A DNA stretch of 64,000 nt from DASQYE01 sp036389315 (GTDB lineage Bacteria; Acidobacteriota; Blastocatellia; Pyrinomonadales; Pyrinomonadaceae), in assembly GCA_036389315.1 (NCBI GenBank), contig DASVQF010000048.1, positions 62,001-126,000 of the forward strand, read 5' to 3'. Position 1 is the stretch's first letter; each line of letters opens with the position of its first letter. The notes under the pieces were generated by a model, which was given only the letters and a program-made list of their open reading frames with translations, was not told the origin of the DNA and searched no databases. The position numbers and the translations under genes are program-made. Positions 24,626 to 34,572 of the stretch are shown here, piece after piece.

Positions 24626-27600
24626 CTACGGGGGACAGGGGCTCGCGGTTGTGGCCTTGTTGCGCGCTGTGGGGGCGGTCGTGGGATTGCTGAAGTCCGA
24701 TGCGTTGTTGTTCGTGTCGGTGCAGCTTGACGTTCTTATGGTTGACCTGGCGTCGGGGTCTAAGCCTCCGGCGGTGCTGGTGGAGAAGGGCGCAGGCCCC
24801 GTCGGCCCCTCATAGCAGTTGGCCGTCGTGCCGTACCCGACGAAATCAACGATCACGGTGCTATTGGGATTAAAGGGCGAGAGGTTGTCGTCGCCCGGGC
24901 AATCGTCGTTCGGAAGCGGGGCCGTGCCGAGCACGAGCGCTACTTTACCGGCCGAGGCGGCCATAGCTATGCTGCCTACGGCATCTGGCGTTGGCAGCGC
25001 GACCCCACTAGCGCCGCCCGAAGCCCCTTGAATTAAGAAGTACTGCCCCGGCCCAATCGTCCCCGAAGTAATATCTGTCTTGACGGCAGCACCCGTTCCA
25101 CTGAAGTTGCCTGTCGCACCGATGTATTGCACAGAATAGGGCGTCACAGAGAAATCAACGGTCGTCGTGCCGCGATTGAAGATTTCGATGAAATCATTGG
25201 TGTAGGTTGCGCCAGCATTGCCGCCGCCCGGATAAATCTGACTGATGACGAGGAGGGGCTGCTTGACGGTGGTCAGCTCTGTTGCCATGTTGTTGCCCGA
25301 AGCTGAGTCCGAAGTGCTTGAGCTGATCGTGGCCGTGTTTGAGATGGTCGTCCCATCGGCGACGCCCGTCCCGACCCTCACCACCAGGGTAAAGACGGAA
25401 GAGCCGACGGCGAAGCTCGGGTTGGTGCAGCTAATCGCGCCGGTGCCGCCGAGCGCCGGTTGCGTCGGACAAGTCCAGCCCGCAGGAGCAGTGATTGATC
25501 TGAAAGTCGTGTTCGTCGGCACGCTCTCGGACAGAACCGCGCTCGTCGCCGTGTCGGGCCCGCCGTTGGTGACGGTGATCGTGTACGTGATGTTATTGCC
25601 AATCGCCACCGGGTCGGGCGAATCAGTCTTGGACACGGAGAGGTCGGCGGAAGTTGGGGCAGCATCGTCGTTGGTGATCGTGCCCGTGCCCTGGCCGTCC
25701 GCAACCGTAGCGCCCGTGACGCTCGTCACGTTGACGAAAAAGCTCTCTGTGGATTCGATGGTCGCGTCGCCGTTGACCGTCACGTCGAAGGTGTAGGTCT
25801 GCTGCCCGGCGGCGATGGTCTGGCCCGTCAGGCTCCTGGCGACGTAATCGTTGTCGGCGGTGGTGGCTGTGTTGTCCTGGGTGGCGATATTGAAGGTGAC
25901 GCCGCCGGGCCCGGCCACGGACGAGAGGCTGACGGTGAAAGTGTAGGTGGTGGGCCCACCATTGCCTTCATTATGGGATACGTCGTCAATCGAGAGCGCG
26001 GGCGTGTTGATACCGGCCGTCAGGCTGAAGTCGTCAACGGCGAGCCCGTCGTCTGCGCCCGTTGCGTCAAAGTCATTCCAGCGCAGCCAGAAGGTTGCGC
26101 CCGGCGCGATGTTGAGGCCGGTGATGGTTGTGCCGAGCGCCGTCCGGTTGGCAGCGTCGTTGCCGTTCTTAGCGCCCGTCCCCGCAGTGTTCGGCGTCGT
26201 GAAGTCTAACGCGTCCACGTCCGTCCACGTCCCCGTCGTCAGGCTCGTGGCGTTGGTGCTGTACTGGAAGTCGAGCCGGTCTGTGCGGCCCGCTGCGCCG
26301 AGTCGCCACTCCTCGCCAGTGTAGGCTATCTGAAGCGTGTTGATCGGGAGACCAGTGTCGTTTCGATAGAAAGCGCCGATGGTGGGCACGAGGCTGCCTG
26401 TGCGGAGGCCGCCAAGTGCGCGCTCCGCTGGGCCCCCTGAGCCATAGCTGTAGGTGTCGCCCGAGTTGCTGCTGCCGTCGTTGGCTGTGTAGGTGCTGTT
26501 CGCGCTTGAGCCCGCCTCGGCGCGCGTCCAAGCGGGCGGCGTGGTACTCGATGCGACGCTCTGGGAGAGGCTGTCGAAGTTCTCCGAATAGGTCGTATTC
26601 AGGGACGTGATGCTCAGGGGGTCGTCAAGGAAGATCGTGCCGAGCCCCTGGTTGTCGTTGACGACCGCGCCCGAAGCGCCCGACAGATTGAGCAGAAACA
26701 TCTCGTCGCCTTCCTGATTCGTGTCGCCGTGAATCGTCACAGTGAAGGTCTTCGTCGTATCGCCGGGAGAGAAGGTGAGCGTGCCGCTCGTCGCGTCGTA
26801 GTCACCATCGGCTACGGTCGCGCTAAAGTCTGCGGTCGCGTAGTTCACACTCGCAGCCGACTGTGACGTGCCGTTGAGCGTGACGGTAAAGGTCATCAGA
26901 GAGGTTCCGGCGTTGCCTTCCGTCACAAAAGCGTCGGCTATCGTGATCGTGGGCGCAGCGTCGTCGTTGGTGATCGTGCCCGTGCCCTGACCGTCTGTGA
27001 CGGTGGCTCCCGTGACGCTCGTCACGTTGACAAAGAAGGTCTCGTTCGGCTCGAAGACGGTGTCGCCATTAACAGTGACGTTGACGGTTGTGGAAGTCTG
27101 GCCCTCGGCTATGCTGCCGCTGCCGTTGACGATGGCGACGTAGTCGCTGCCAGCCGTGGCGGGGTTCGTTGTGCCGTCGGCCGTGTTGACTGTGAAATTG
27201 ACGCCGCCAGCCCTGGCTGGCGCAGACAGGCTGACGGTGAAGGTGAACGTCGTCGTCCCCGTATTGCCCTCGTTCTTCGGCACGTCGTTGATTGAAAGGG
27301 CTGGCGGAGCATCATCGTCCAGGATTGTTCCCTGGCCCTGACTGTCGGGGATGAACGCATTGGAAGCATTGGTCAGGTTGACGAAGAAGGTCTCGTTCGG
27401 CTCAACGTCTGTGTCGCCGTTGATGGTCACGCTGATGGTCTTGGTCGTGTCGCCGGGGTTGAAAGTCAGCGTCCCCGTCGTCGATAGATAGTCCGTCGGG
27501 GCCGTCGCCGTGTCGTCCGCCGTTGCGTAATCAACTGTTACTACCTGCCCGCTCACGGGTGAGAGCGTGACCGTAAAGTCTAAGGTCTTTGTCCCGCTGT

Positions 27601-30600
27601 CACCTTCCGAGACCGATGCGTTGTTGATGAAGAGCGAGGCGAACCCATCGTTATCATTAATCGTACCCTGTCCCTGCCCGTCGGCAATCGTGCCGTTCGA
27701 TGCGCCGGAGAGATTGACGAAGTAGGTCTCGTTCGGTTCGTCCAGCGTGTCGTTGATGACCGGGACGTTGATCGTCTTAGTCGTCTCGCCGGGCGCAAAG
27801 GTCAGCGTGCCGGAGACAGCCGTGTAGTCCGTGCCCGCCGTCGCCGTGCCGTCGGCGGTAGAGTAGTTGACGGTGACGGTCAAGGTGGTCGCCGTTGAAA
27901 GCGTGACGGTGAAATTGTGCGGGGTCGTGCCTTCTGAGAGAGAGCGGTCGTTGATGGTAATCTCCGGCCTCAGACCGCCGCTGCAATCATTTAAGGGAGA
28001 AAGCGAGTTGCGCGGGGCAACGGGGGCGACCAGGAAGTCCGCCGCGTTCTGGTCTGTATCCACGCAGCCGCCCGCTTTTCTAAAGTCCGCCGTCGTGCTG
28101 CTCGGCGCAGGCGCAGGCCCGAGCCCTTCGTAGCAATGGCCGGCAGTAGCGGCCGTATCACCATAGCCTACGAAGTCAGCGATTGAGGGGTTCGCAGGAT
28201 TGAACGGTGAGAGGCCGTCATCGCCCGGACAGAAGGCTGCCGGAAGCGCCTCCGTGCCGGCGACCAACGCCACTTTGCCTGACGTTGCAGTCATCACTAT
28301 GGAGCCTGTAGCGTCGGGCGCAGGCAACGCTATACCGTTAGTCGTGCCACCCGCTTCCTGAACCAGGAAGTAGCGTCCGGGCGGAATCGTGCCCGTCGTC
28401 AGGTTCGTCTTATTAGTCCCGAAATTACCGGTCGCCGTAGTGCCCGCGCTCGCGTACTGTACGGAGTAGGGCGTGACGGCGAAATCAACGGTGGTCGTCC
28501 CGCCATTGAAGATTTCGACGAAGTCGTTGCGATAGGTCGCGCCCGAATTATTGCCGCCGCCGTAGACCTGGCTGATGACCAGATGGGCCGTGTCGTCGTT
28601 GGTGATCGTGCCCAAGCCTTGCGCATCGGAGGGGGTGGCGTTGGTTGGGGCGCTCAGGTTAACGAAGAAGGTCTCGTCGGGCTCGACCAGCGTGTCGCCG
28701 TTGACCTGGACTGTGACTGTCTTCGTCGTCTCGCCCGGGTTGAAGATGACTGTGCCGCTCGTCGCTTGATAATCAGTCGAGGCGGTGGCCGTGGCCGGGC
28801 TCTGCGAAGAGGTGGCGTAAGCGACCGTGATGGTCTGGGCGCTCGATGCCGAGAGCGTGACGGTGAAGGTCGCCGCGACCGTTCCAGTATTGCCTTCCGT
28901 GACGGTCGCATCACTGATGGAGATAGTCGGCGCGAACAGGTCTAGACAGCCGGAAGTGAGATTCTGCGGATTGCTGCTGCCGGAATTTAAGAGGAAGTCG
29001 CTCGCGTTGTTATTGCTGTCTGTGCCGTTGCCTGCCACGCCGCCAGGCTTGCGCTCGTAGCTCTGCTCGGCGTCGGATGCGAGCGGCGCGAGCGGTGCGC
29101 CTTCCTTGTAGGCTGAGCCGCTGCTCATCCCTACCTGATCGATGATCGTTGTCCCGTCGGCCAGCGTGATCGCTATGCCGCCATCGTTCGCTATGCCCGT
29201 GCCGTAGCTCTGATTCGCCGGCACTGAGCCTGTGTAAGAGGTGCTCGCGACGAGGTAGTGGCAGCCGGAGCCGAGCGTCGTCCCCGAAGGGATCTGGACG
29301 CGGTCGCTCGTAGTGCCGCTGTTGTTGGAGGCGCGAATCTTCAGGCCGCCGATGGGGACGCTTGAGGTCGTCGGATTGTAAATCTCTATGAATTCGTCAG
29401 AGGCTCCGCCGGGCCCGCGCGTGCGGAATTCGCTGATGACGATTTGGCCCGCGCTGACTACGAAGGCGACGGTGACGGTGGCCGGGCTGCTCGTCACTGT
29501 ATCCGTGCCGCTGGTGGCCGTCGCCCTGATCTCTGCCGAGCCGAGGGCGTGGCCCGTGACGGTCGCGGTGGCGATGCCGGTCGCAGGGTCTACGGTCACA
29601 GAGTCCACGGTCGCGACGCTCGTGTTGTTCGAGGCGAAGGTGATCGTCGCTCCGGTCAGAGGATTGCCGAACTGGTCTAGAGCCTGCGCGGTGAACTGCG
29701 TCGATTGGCCCACGCCGATTGTGGCCGAGGGCGGCGAGAGTTGGACGCTCGTCAGGCGCGGCGGGCAGTTGGCGAACGGCGTGCCGTCCGCGCGTGTGCC
29801 CGGCGAGAACCTTCTCCCGGCGGCCCCGGTCGCGGCCGTGTGCTCAGTGAATCCGCCCGTCACGTCGGGCGAGCGCGTGAGCGATTGATTCTGATCGGCG
29901 TTGAGCCCAGTCGTGCCGCCGTAAGTGAACTGCGTGACGAAGCGGCCCGAAGCGTCGCTGACGATGATAGTCATGCCGCTATTGGTCAGCGAGAGACCGC
30001 TCGCCCCGGAAGCCTTAACGACCTGCGCGCAGCCGAAAGCAGCGGTGTCGGAGCCGACTGTGGGCCCACCGCCGCCGAAGACCACTATGGCCTCGTTCGC
30101 TGGCAGGGAAGTTCCGGCTGCAAACGTGTGACGCGTGGTTTGAGTCGCGCTGCCTATGGCCTGTGTCTTGATCGTCCAGCCGGAGATGTTGATGGCCGAG
30201 GCGGTGGAATTGACCAGCTCTACGAACTCGTCTTCACTGCCGTCGCGTGTGCCGTCGCGGTTAACGTCTCCGTCGGAGCCGTCGGGCGGGTCTGCCAGGA
30301 CTTCGTTGACGACGACGGTCGGCGCGGTGACGTTGAAGACGGCCGTGCCCGTGACGTTCTGCGCCGACGCAGAGATGGTCACAGTGCCGGGGCTCGCGGC
30401 CGTGGCGAGGCCCGTCACGGCGTCTATGGTCGCGATGTTCGGGTCGCTGGACGACCAGGTGAAAGTGACGCCGTTGATCTGGTTGTCGAATTGATCGAGG
30501 GCGCGCGCGGTGAATTGTTGCGTGCCGCTCGCGGGCGCGCTCGCCGTAGGCGGCGTAACTTCGATGCGCGTCAGGACTCGCTCGACGGGGCTGACCGCGA

Positions 30601-33328
30601 CCTGCGCGGGCGCGGATTGTACGCCGCGCGCGAAAGCCCTGATCTCGGCCGTGCCTTCGGATTGGCCCATCGCTTGGCCCGCCTGATCTACTGTGACCAC
30701 GGCGGCGTTACTGGTTTGCCAGACGAAGAGGACGCCGCTCACGGGCGCGCCGCTCGCGTCGTAAGCCGTGGCGGTGAATTGCTGGCGTTGGCCCACGAAG
30801 ATGGAAGCTGAGGGGGGCGTCACTTCTATGCGCGCGATTGCGGGCGAGAGGAAGGGCTGGCCGTTCGTTTGCGTGCCGGGACTGTAGGCGCGCTCGTTTG
30901 CGGTCGCCGCGAGGTGGCCGGTGAATGGGCCGGTGATGTCGGGCGAGCGCGTGAGCGATTGGTTCTGATCGGCGTTGAGCCCAGTCGTGCCGCCGTAAGT
31001 GAAGAGACTGATGACAGCGCCCGTGGGCTCGCGCAGAGTGACTACGCCGCCGGAATTGACGAGCGAGAGAGAGCCCGTGGAAGCCTTGACGACCTGCGCG
31101 CCGCCGAAGACAGGGTTGGAGGATGCGACCTCGGGCCCGCCGCCGCCGAAGACCACTATGGCTCCCCCCGCCGGAAGGATAGTGCCCACGGCGAAGCGAT
31201 GGCGCAAAGTGTCCTGCGAGCCGCTCGCGCCGCGTGCGAGCAGCTCGAAATTGCTGAGGTTTATATCTCTGCCCGAAGCGTTGACGATCTCTACGAACTC
31301 GTCCTGCAAGCCGTCTCGCGTGCCGTCGTGATTGGCATCGCCCGGGGGGCCGTCGGGCGGGTCTGCCAGGACTTCGTTGATGACGGCCTCGCGACGGGGC
31401 TCGCCCGAGATGACTATGTCGACGGGATTGCTGTCGCGCCCGTTGGCCCTCACGAACAGCTCGACCTTCCCGGCCCCGCGCAGGTCTGCCGGAAGCAGCA
31501 AGTGTATCTCGTCCAGGCCGGGCAGGCGCGGCCCTTCGACCACGGCTTCGACCGTCACGACGCGGCCGCCGATTGTGACTACGACCTGCGTCGCGCCGCG
31601 CACGCCCGTCGAGCAGACGATCAAACGGCGCTGGCCGTTACTTGGATCGAAGGGCCCAGGCGTTAAGGTGTCCGCGTCCAGGATGACGCCTTCGCCGCGA
31701 CCGTCGCCGCTGTAAGTGAAGACGCCGGGCGCTGCGCGCATGACCGACACAGTGCCTTTCGTCTGGAAACCGTCGGAGGCCGTGACGACGACTTCGGCCG
31801 TGCCTATCTCTGTCTCGGGCGGGACGAGGAAATTGACCTGCGCCGGAGAGACGAAGAAGATTTGTGCCGCGCGCCCGTTGACCGTGACGGTCGTGCCGCC
31901 GACGTTTCGCGGGAAAGTGCCGTCGGGTTGCCGCGACGATTGCTCGGTAGTAGTGGCGAGCGCGCCGCCCAGACCGACGGCGATGCTATTGGGCGCGACG
32001 GCCTTCGTCGAAGAGGGCTCGTTGCCGAAGGACGCGCCGTTCAGGACTGTCAGATTGCCGAAGGGCGCGCGAGCAGTCGTCTGCGTCACGTATATCTCGG
32101 AGTTGTTGCCAAGCTCGGGAAAGGCGACCGCGCCAGAAAGCAGGCGGGGGAAGTTGAAGGCTATGACCGTGCCGTCGTCGCTCAGTGACGAGACGACCTC
32201 GGCCGTCGGCGTCGCCTGCGTCTCGGTCGTGGATTGCGCGGTGGGCGTGACGCGCGCGAACTGGCCCGTAGGGATGTCGAACGTGTAGAGATCGACGCTG
32301 CTGCCGCCGTCGTCGGGCAGGACTGTGCGGCGCGTGGCGAAGGCTATGCGCGAGCCGTCGCCGCTGATGGTCGGATGAAGCGGCACGTCCGTCGAGCGCG
32401 CGCCAAGAAACGTTACAGGGCGAATCAGGTTGAGGCTGCGCCCGTCGAAGAGGAAGACCTGCGTGGAATTGGGCGTCGCCGTCTCTGCCGCGTAGACTAC
32501 GCGCGTGCCGTCGTCGCTGATCGCTCGTCCGTAGGTCAAAGCGAGCCCGTTGACGTTTACAGCCGCGACGAGGGGCGGGCCGCCGGTTCTATCTTGAATG
32601 ACGAGGTCGCGCTGCGCCGAAAGGCTTGCGCCTGTGTCTCGGATGTAGGCTATGCGCGCGCCGTTACCGCTGATCTTGGCGTCGGAGCTTCCGACTGTGC
32701 CGGTCGAGCTTGTAAGCTGCGTGAACCCTTGAGACGCCGCGTCGTAGACGAAGACCTCAAGGTTGGCGTCGGCGTTTTGCCCTGAGACGAGGTCGCGGTT
32801 TGAGGCGAAGGCTATGAAGCGACCGTCGTCGGAGATGGAGGGCTGGAAATTTCCGTTGCGGACGCGGTCTACCGCGTTGCCTGGCGAAGTGTTCGTGACC
32901 TGCCGGAGCGTCGCGCCGTCGTAGAGAAAAATTTCGGAGTTGCCGTCCTGGTTTGTGCCGAGCGGATTGTCGCGGGCGGCGAAGGCTATGCGCGAGCCGT
33001 CCTGCGAGATGGCCGGAGAGACGGCGCGTGCGCCAGCCATCTGGACGAAGGCGGGCGGCTCCGAAGAGATGTCTGCGCGGATGGCCCGGAAGTGGTCTGT
33101 GCCTCCGGCGCGTGCTACGTCCTCTGTGGATTCAAAGGCGATGCGGCGTCCGTCGCCGCTCAGAGAAGGATTGAGATTGAGGCCCTCTTCCGTCGTCGTC
33201 GTGACACGACGCAAGGCGCCCTGCTGTGAGGAGGCGTGTTGCAGTGTGAGCGCGCAGAGCACTACGCCCAGGCAAAGAAAGACGACGAGTGATCTGACGC
33301 GAAACACTCCTGGACGGCTCCGTTTCAT
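24626..33328 (-). CDS. Giant secreted multidomain protein (beta-propeller, lamin-tail, Ig-like, Calx-beta, DUF11)
   Basis: About 2900 residues. The start at 33328 (MKRSRPGVFRVRSLVVFLCLGVVLCALTL) gives a good signal peptide; an ATG at 33343 is possible. Modules in order: a WD40-like/TolB-type propeller with repeated SxDGxxIAF motifs (about 33.26-32.1 kb); a TIGR03437-like domain (NLTVLNGASF to NPVDIVIS, about 32.07-31.41 kb); five lamin-tail-like units (INEVLADPPDG, VNEVLADPPDG, ISEFRTRGPGG, ISQVYGGG, ISQIYPGGG); three Ig-like Big_2 units (IEVTPPSASI and similar); six Calx-beta units (EGNTGT to TITNDD); a jelly-roll-like segment near 26.6-26.0 kb (ENFDSLSQS to DGLAVDDFSL); and one DUF11 unit (ADLSVSKTDSPDPV). 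No anchor or sorting signal is evident at the C terminus. It is probably an extracellular adhesin or matrix protein; ligand unknown. Confidence 0.9.
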   Translation of the reverse strand: MKRSRPGVFRVRSLVVFLCLGVVLCALTLQHASSQQGALRRVTTTTEEGLNLNPSLSGDGRRIAFESTEDVARAGGTDHFRAIRADISSEPPAFVQMAGARAVSPAISQDGSRIAFAARDNPLGTNQDGNSEIFLYDGATLRQVTNTSPGNAVDRVRNGNFQPSISDDGRFIAFASNRDLVSGQNADANLEVFVYDAASQGFTQLTSSTGTVGSSDAKISGNGARIAYIRDTGASLSAQRDLVIQDRTGGPPLVAAVNVNGLALTYGRAISDDGTRVVYAAETATPNSTQVFLFDGRSLNLIRPVTFLGARSTDVPLHPTISGDGSRIAFATRRTVLPDDGGSSVDLYTFDIPTGQFARVTPTAQSTTETQATPTAEVVSSLSDDGTVIAFNFPRLLSGAVAFPELGNNSEIYVTQTTARAPFGNLTVLNGASFGNEPSSTKAVAPNSIAVGLGGALATTTEQSSRQPDGTFPRNVGGTTVTVNGRAAQIFFVSPAQVNFLVPPETEIGTAEVVVTASDGFQTKGTVSVMRAAPGVFTYSGDGRGEGVILDADTLTPGPFDPSNGQRRLIVCSTGVRGATQVVVTIGGRVVTVEAVVEGPRLPGLDEIHLLLPADLRGAGKVELFVRANGRDSNPVDIVISGEPRREAVINEVLADPPDGPPGDANHDGTRDGLQDEFVEIVNASGRDINLSNFELLARGASGSQDTLRHRFAVGTILPAGGAIVVFGGGGPEVASSNPVFGGAQVVKASTGSLSLVNSGGVVTLREPTGAVISLFTYGGTTGLNADQNQSLTRSPDITGPFTGHLAATANERAYSPGTQTNGQPFLSPAIARIEVTPPSASIFVGQRQQFTATAYDASGAPVSGVLFVWQTSNAAVVTVDQAGQAMGQSEGTAEIRAFARGVQSAPAQVAVSPVERVLTRIEVTPPTASAPASGTQQFTARALDQFDNQINGVTFTWSSSDPNIATIDAVTGLATAASPGTVTISASAQNVTGTAVFNVTAPTVVVNEVLADPPDGSDGDVNRDGTRDGSEDEFVELVNSTASAINISGWTIKTQAIGSATQTTRHTFAAGTSLPANEAIVVFGGGGPTVGSDTAAFGCAQVVKASGASGLSLTNSGMTIIVSDASGRFVTQFTYGGTTGLNADQNQSLTRSPDVTGGFTEHTAATGAAGRRFSPGTRADGTPFANCPPRLTSVQLSPPSATIGVGQSTQFTAQALDQFGNPLTGATITFASNNTSVATVDSVTVDPATGIATATVTGHALGSAEIRATATSGTDTVTSSPATVTVAFVVSAGQIVISEFRTRGPGGASDEFIEIYNPTTSSVPIGGLKIRASNNSGTTSDRVQIPSGTTLGSGCHYLVASTSYTGSVPANQSYGTGIANDGGIAITLADGTTIIDQVGMSSGSAYKEGAPLAPLASDAEQSYERKPGGVAGNGTDSNNNASDFLLNSGSSNPQNLTSGCLDLFAPTISISDATVTEGNTGTVAATFTVTLSASSAQTITVAYATSSQSPATATASTDYQATSGTVIFNPGETTKTVTVQVNGDTLVEPDETFFVNLSAPTNATPSDAQGLGTITNDDTAHLVISQVYGGGNNSGATYRNDFVEIFNGGTTTVDFAVTPYSVQYASAGTTATGNFGTNKTNLTTGTIPPGRYFLVQEAGGTTNGIALPAPDATGSIVMTATSGKVALVAGTEALPAAFCPGDDGLSPFNPANPSIADFVGYGDTAATAGHCYEGLGPAPAPSSTTADFRKAGGCVDTDQNAADFLVAPVAPRNSLSPLNDCSGGLRPEITINDRSLSEGTTPHNFTVTLSTATTLTVTVNYSTADGTATAGTDYTAVSGTLTFAPGETTKTINVPVINDTLDEPNETYFVNLSGASNGTIADGQGQGTINDNDGFASLFINNASVSEGDSGTKTLDFTVTLSPVSGQVVTVDYATADDTATAPTDYLSTTGTLTFNPGDTTKTISVTINGDTDVEPNETFFVNLTNASNAFIPDSQGQGTILDDDAPPALSINDVPKNEGNTGTTTFTFTVSLSAPARAGGVNFTVNTADGTTNPATAGSDYVAIVNGSGSIAEGQTSTTVNVTVNGDTVFEPNETFFVNVTSVTGATVTDGQGTGTITNDDAAPTITIADAFVTEGNAGTSLMTFTVTLNGTSQSAASVNYATADFSATVADGDYDATSGTLTFSPGDTTKTFTVTIHGDTNQEGDEMFLLNLSGASGAVVNDNQGLGTIFLDDPLSITSLNTTYSENFDSLSQSVASSTTPPAWTRAEAGSSANSTYTANDGSSNSGDTYSYGSGGPAERALGGLRTGSLVPTIGAFYRNDTGLPINTLQIAYTGEEWRLGAAGRTDRLDFQYSTNATSLTTGTWTDVDALDFTTPNTAGTGAKNGNDAANRTALGTTITGLNIAPGATFWLRWNDFDATGADDGLAVDDFSLTAGINTPALSIDDVSHNEGNGGPTTYTFTVSLSSVAGPGGVTFNIATQDNTATTADNDYVARSLTGQTIAAGQQTYTFDVTVNGDATIESTESFFVNVTSVTGATVADGQGTGTITNDDAAPTSADLSVSKTDSPDPVAIGNNITYTITVTNGGPDTATSAVLSESVPTNTTFRSITAPAGWTCPTQPALGGTGAISCTNPSFAVGSSVFTLVVRVGTGVADGTTISNTATISSSTSDSASGNNMATELTTVKQPLLVISQIYPGGGNAGATYTNDFIEIFNRGTTTVDFSVTPYSVQYIGATGNFSGTGAAVKTDITSGTIGPGQYFLIQGASGGASGVALPTPDAVGSIAMAASAGKVALVLGTAPLPNDDCPGDDNLSPFNPNSTVIVDFVGYGTTANCYEGPTGPAPFSTSTAGGLDPDARSTIRTSSCTDTNNNASDFSNPTTAPTARNKATTASPCPP
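29864..31380. repeat. Near-identical DNA segments from an internal duplication in the giant gene
   Basis: A 66-base segment at 29864-29929 recurs at 30938-31003 with one mismatch, and a 32-base segment at 30278-30309 recurs identically at 31349-31380. Both pairs are about 1.07 kb apart, so the lamin-tail plus Ig-like unit has been duplicated in tandem and kept similar in patches. Confidence 0.75.
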
Positions 33329-33625
33329 GCGCCCTTTATTCATGCGCGCGAGGACGACCGGCAAAGCTCTATGACCGCACGCTTGATTAGACGAGCTACA
33401 GCTCTTCTCAAGAAGGATTAAAGAAGTCGGGGGAAAATTTTGTAATGAGAAATCCTGCGACACAGGAAGAATCATTCCGCTTAGCTTTTCGGCTGTCCGG
33501 GGCATTCTACGATTTTTATCGCGAAAGGCAAGCTTATTGTTGACGCTGCTGGCGCTCGGCGGTCAAAAGACTTTAAGATGACGGGCGTCTTAACACGAAT
33601 CGAAAGCTTCTCGGGAGATGAACGG

Positions 33626-34519
33626 ATGAAGATTCTGGTCACGGGAGCGTCAGGACTGGTCGGCTCGGCCCTCGTCCCCTATCTCACTTCCAAAGGGCAC
33701 GAAGTCGTACGCCTGGTGCGCTCGCGGCCCAAGTCCGGAACCGCAGAGATAGAATGGAACCCAGAAAGCGGAGTCGCAGACCCGTCGCGCCTCGAAGGCT
33801 TCGACGCGGTCGTTCATCTCGCGGGAGAAAATATCTCGGAAGGCCGCTGGACGGACGAGAAGAAGAGGCGCATCCGCGAGAGCCGCGTGAAGGGGACGCG
33901 CGTGCTCGCCGAGAACTTGGCCCAATTGGCCCAACCGCCGCGCACGCTCGCGAGCGCCTCGGCGATAGGCTTTTACGGAAACCGTGGCGACGAGCTATTG
34001 AATGAGCAGAGCGCCTCAGGGCAAGATTTCCTCGCAGAGGTCTGCCGCGAGTGGGAGCTGGCGACCAGGCCCGCCGCCGAGCGCGGCATACGCGTGGCCA
34101 ACCTGCGCTTCGGCGTGATCTTGAGCCGAGAGGGCGGGGCGCTCGCCAAGATGCTCACACCCTTCAAGCTCGGCGTCGGCGGAAGAGTCGGCAGCGGCCG
34201 TCAATACATGAGCTGGATTACGCTGGACGATACGGTCGGCAGTATCTATCACGCTTTGACACATGAGGACGTGCGCGGGCCCGTCAACGTCGTCGCGCCG
34301 CGTCCCGTCACTAACGAGGAGTTCACCAAAACCCTGGGCCAAGTCCTCTCTCGCCCAACCTTGCTGCCCGCGCCCGCCTTCGCCCTTCGCCTGGCCTTCG
34401 GCGAGATGGCCGACGCCCTCCTCCTCTCAAGCGCCCGTGTCGAGCCTGCGCGCCTGAAAGAGACGGGCTACACCTTCCAACACCCCGAGCTGGAAGGGGC
34501 GTTGAAGTCTCTGCTATAG
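33626..34519 (+). CDS. TIGR01777-type SDR family protein (NAD-dependent epimerase-like, YfcH-related)
   Basis: A 297-residue Rossmann protein. MKILVTGASGLVGSALVPYL holds the GxxGxxG nucleotide-binding motif; the family-specific segments are FDAVVHLAGENISEGRWTDEKKRRIRESRV, SASAIGFYGNRGDELLNE, LRFGVILSREGGALAKMLTPFKLGVGGRVGSGRQYMSWI and the C-terminal FGEMADALLLSSARVEPARL. The exact reaction of this family is not established. The ATG at 33626 has a GGGAG ribosome site 8 bases upstream; a longer frame from 33578 lacks one. It is divergent from the giant-protein gene and convergent with the methyltransferase/reductase gene. Confidence 0.92.
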   Translation: MKILVTGASGLVGSALVPYLTSKGHEVVRLVRSRPKSGTAEIEWNPESGVADPSRLEGFDAVVHLAGENISEGRWTDEKKRRIRESRVKGTRVLAENLAQLAQPPRTLASASAIGFYGNRGDELLNEQSASGQDFLAEVCREWELATRPAAERGIRVANLRFGVILSREGGALAKMLTPFKLGVGGRVGSGRQYMSWITLDDTVGSIYHALTHEDVRGPVNVVAPRPVTNEEFTKTLGQVLSRPTLLPAPAFALRLAFGEMADALLLSSARVEPARLKETGYTFQHPELEGALKSLL

Positions 34520-34572
34520 GGATGAAAGAGCAGGGAAACCGCAGGGCTTGGATAGCTGCGACGCACGACGCT

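Noticed and set aside
24370..24730. Plus-strand frames across the 21-bp array encoding HAHNSRL or HKSPVYA repeats
   Set aside because: Several frames are open at once, as expected for a 21-bp period without stops; no gene-like start or conserved domain.
29705..30811. A 368-codon plus-strand frame inside the giant gene
   Set aside because: Antisense shadow of the lamin-tail/Ig-like region.
33540..33577. TTGACG and TTTAAG as a promoter for the SDR gene
   Set aside because: The spacer is 26 bases, too long for a sigma70 promoter.
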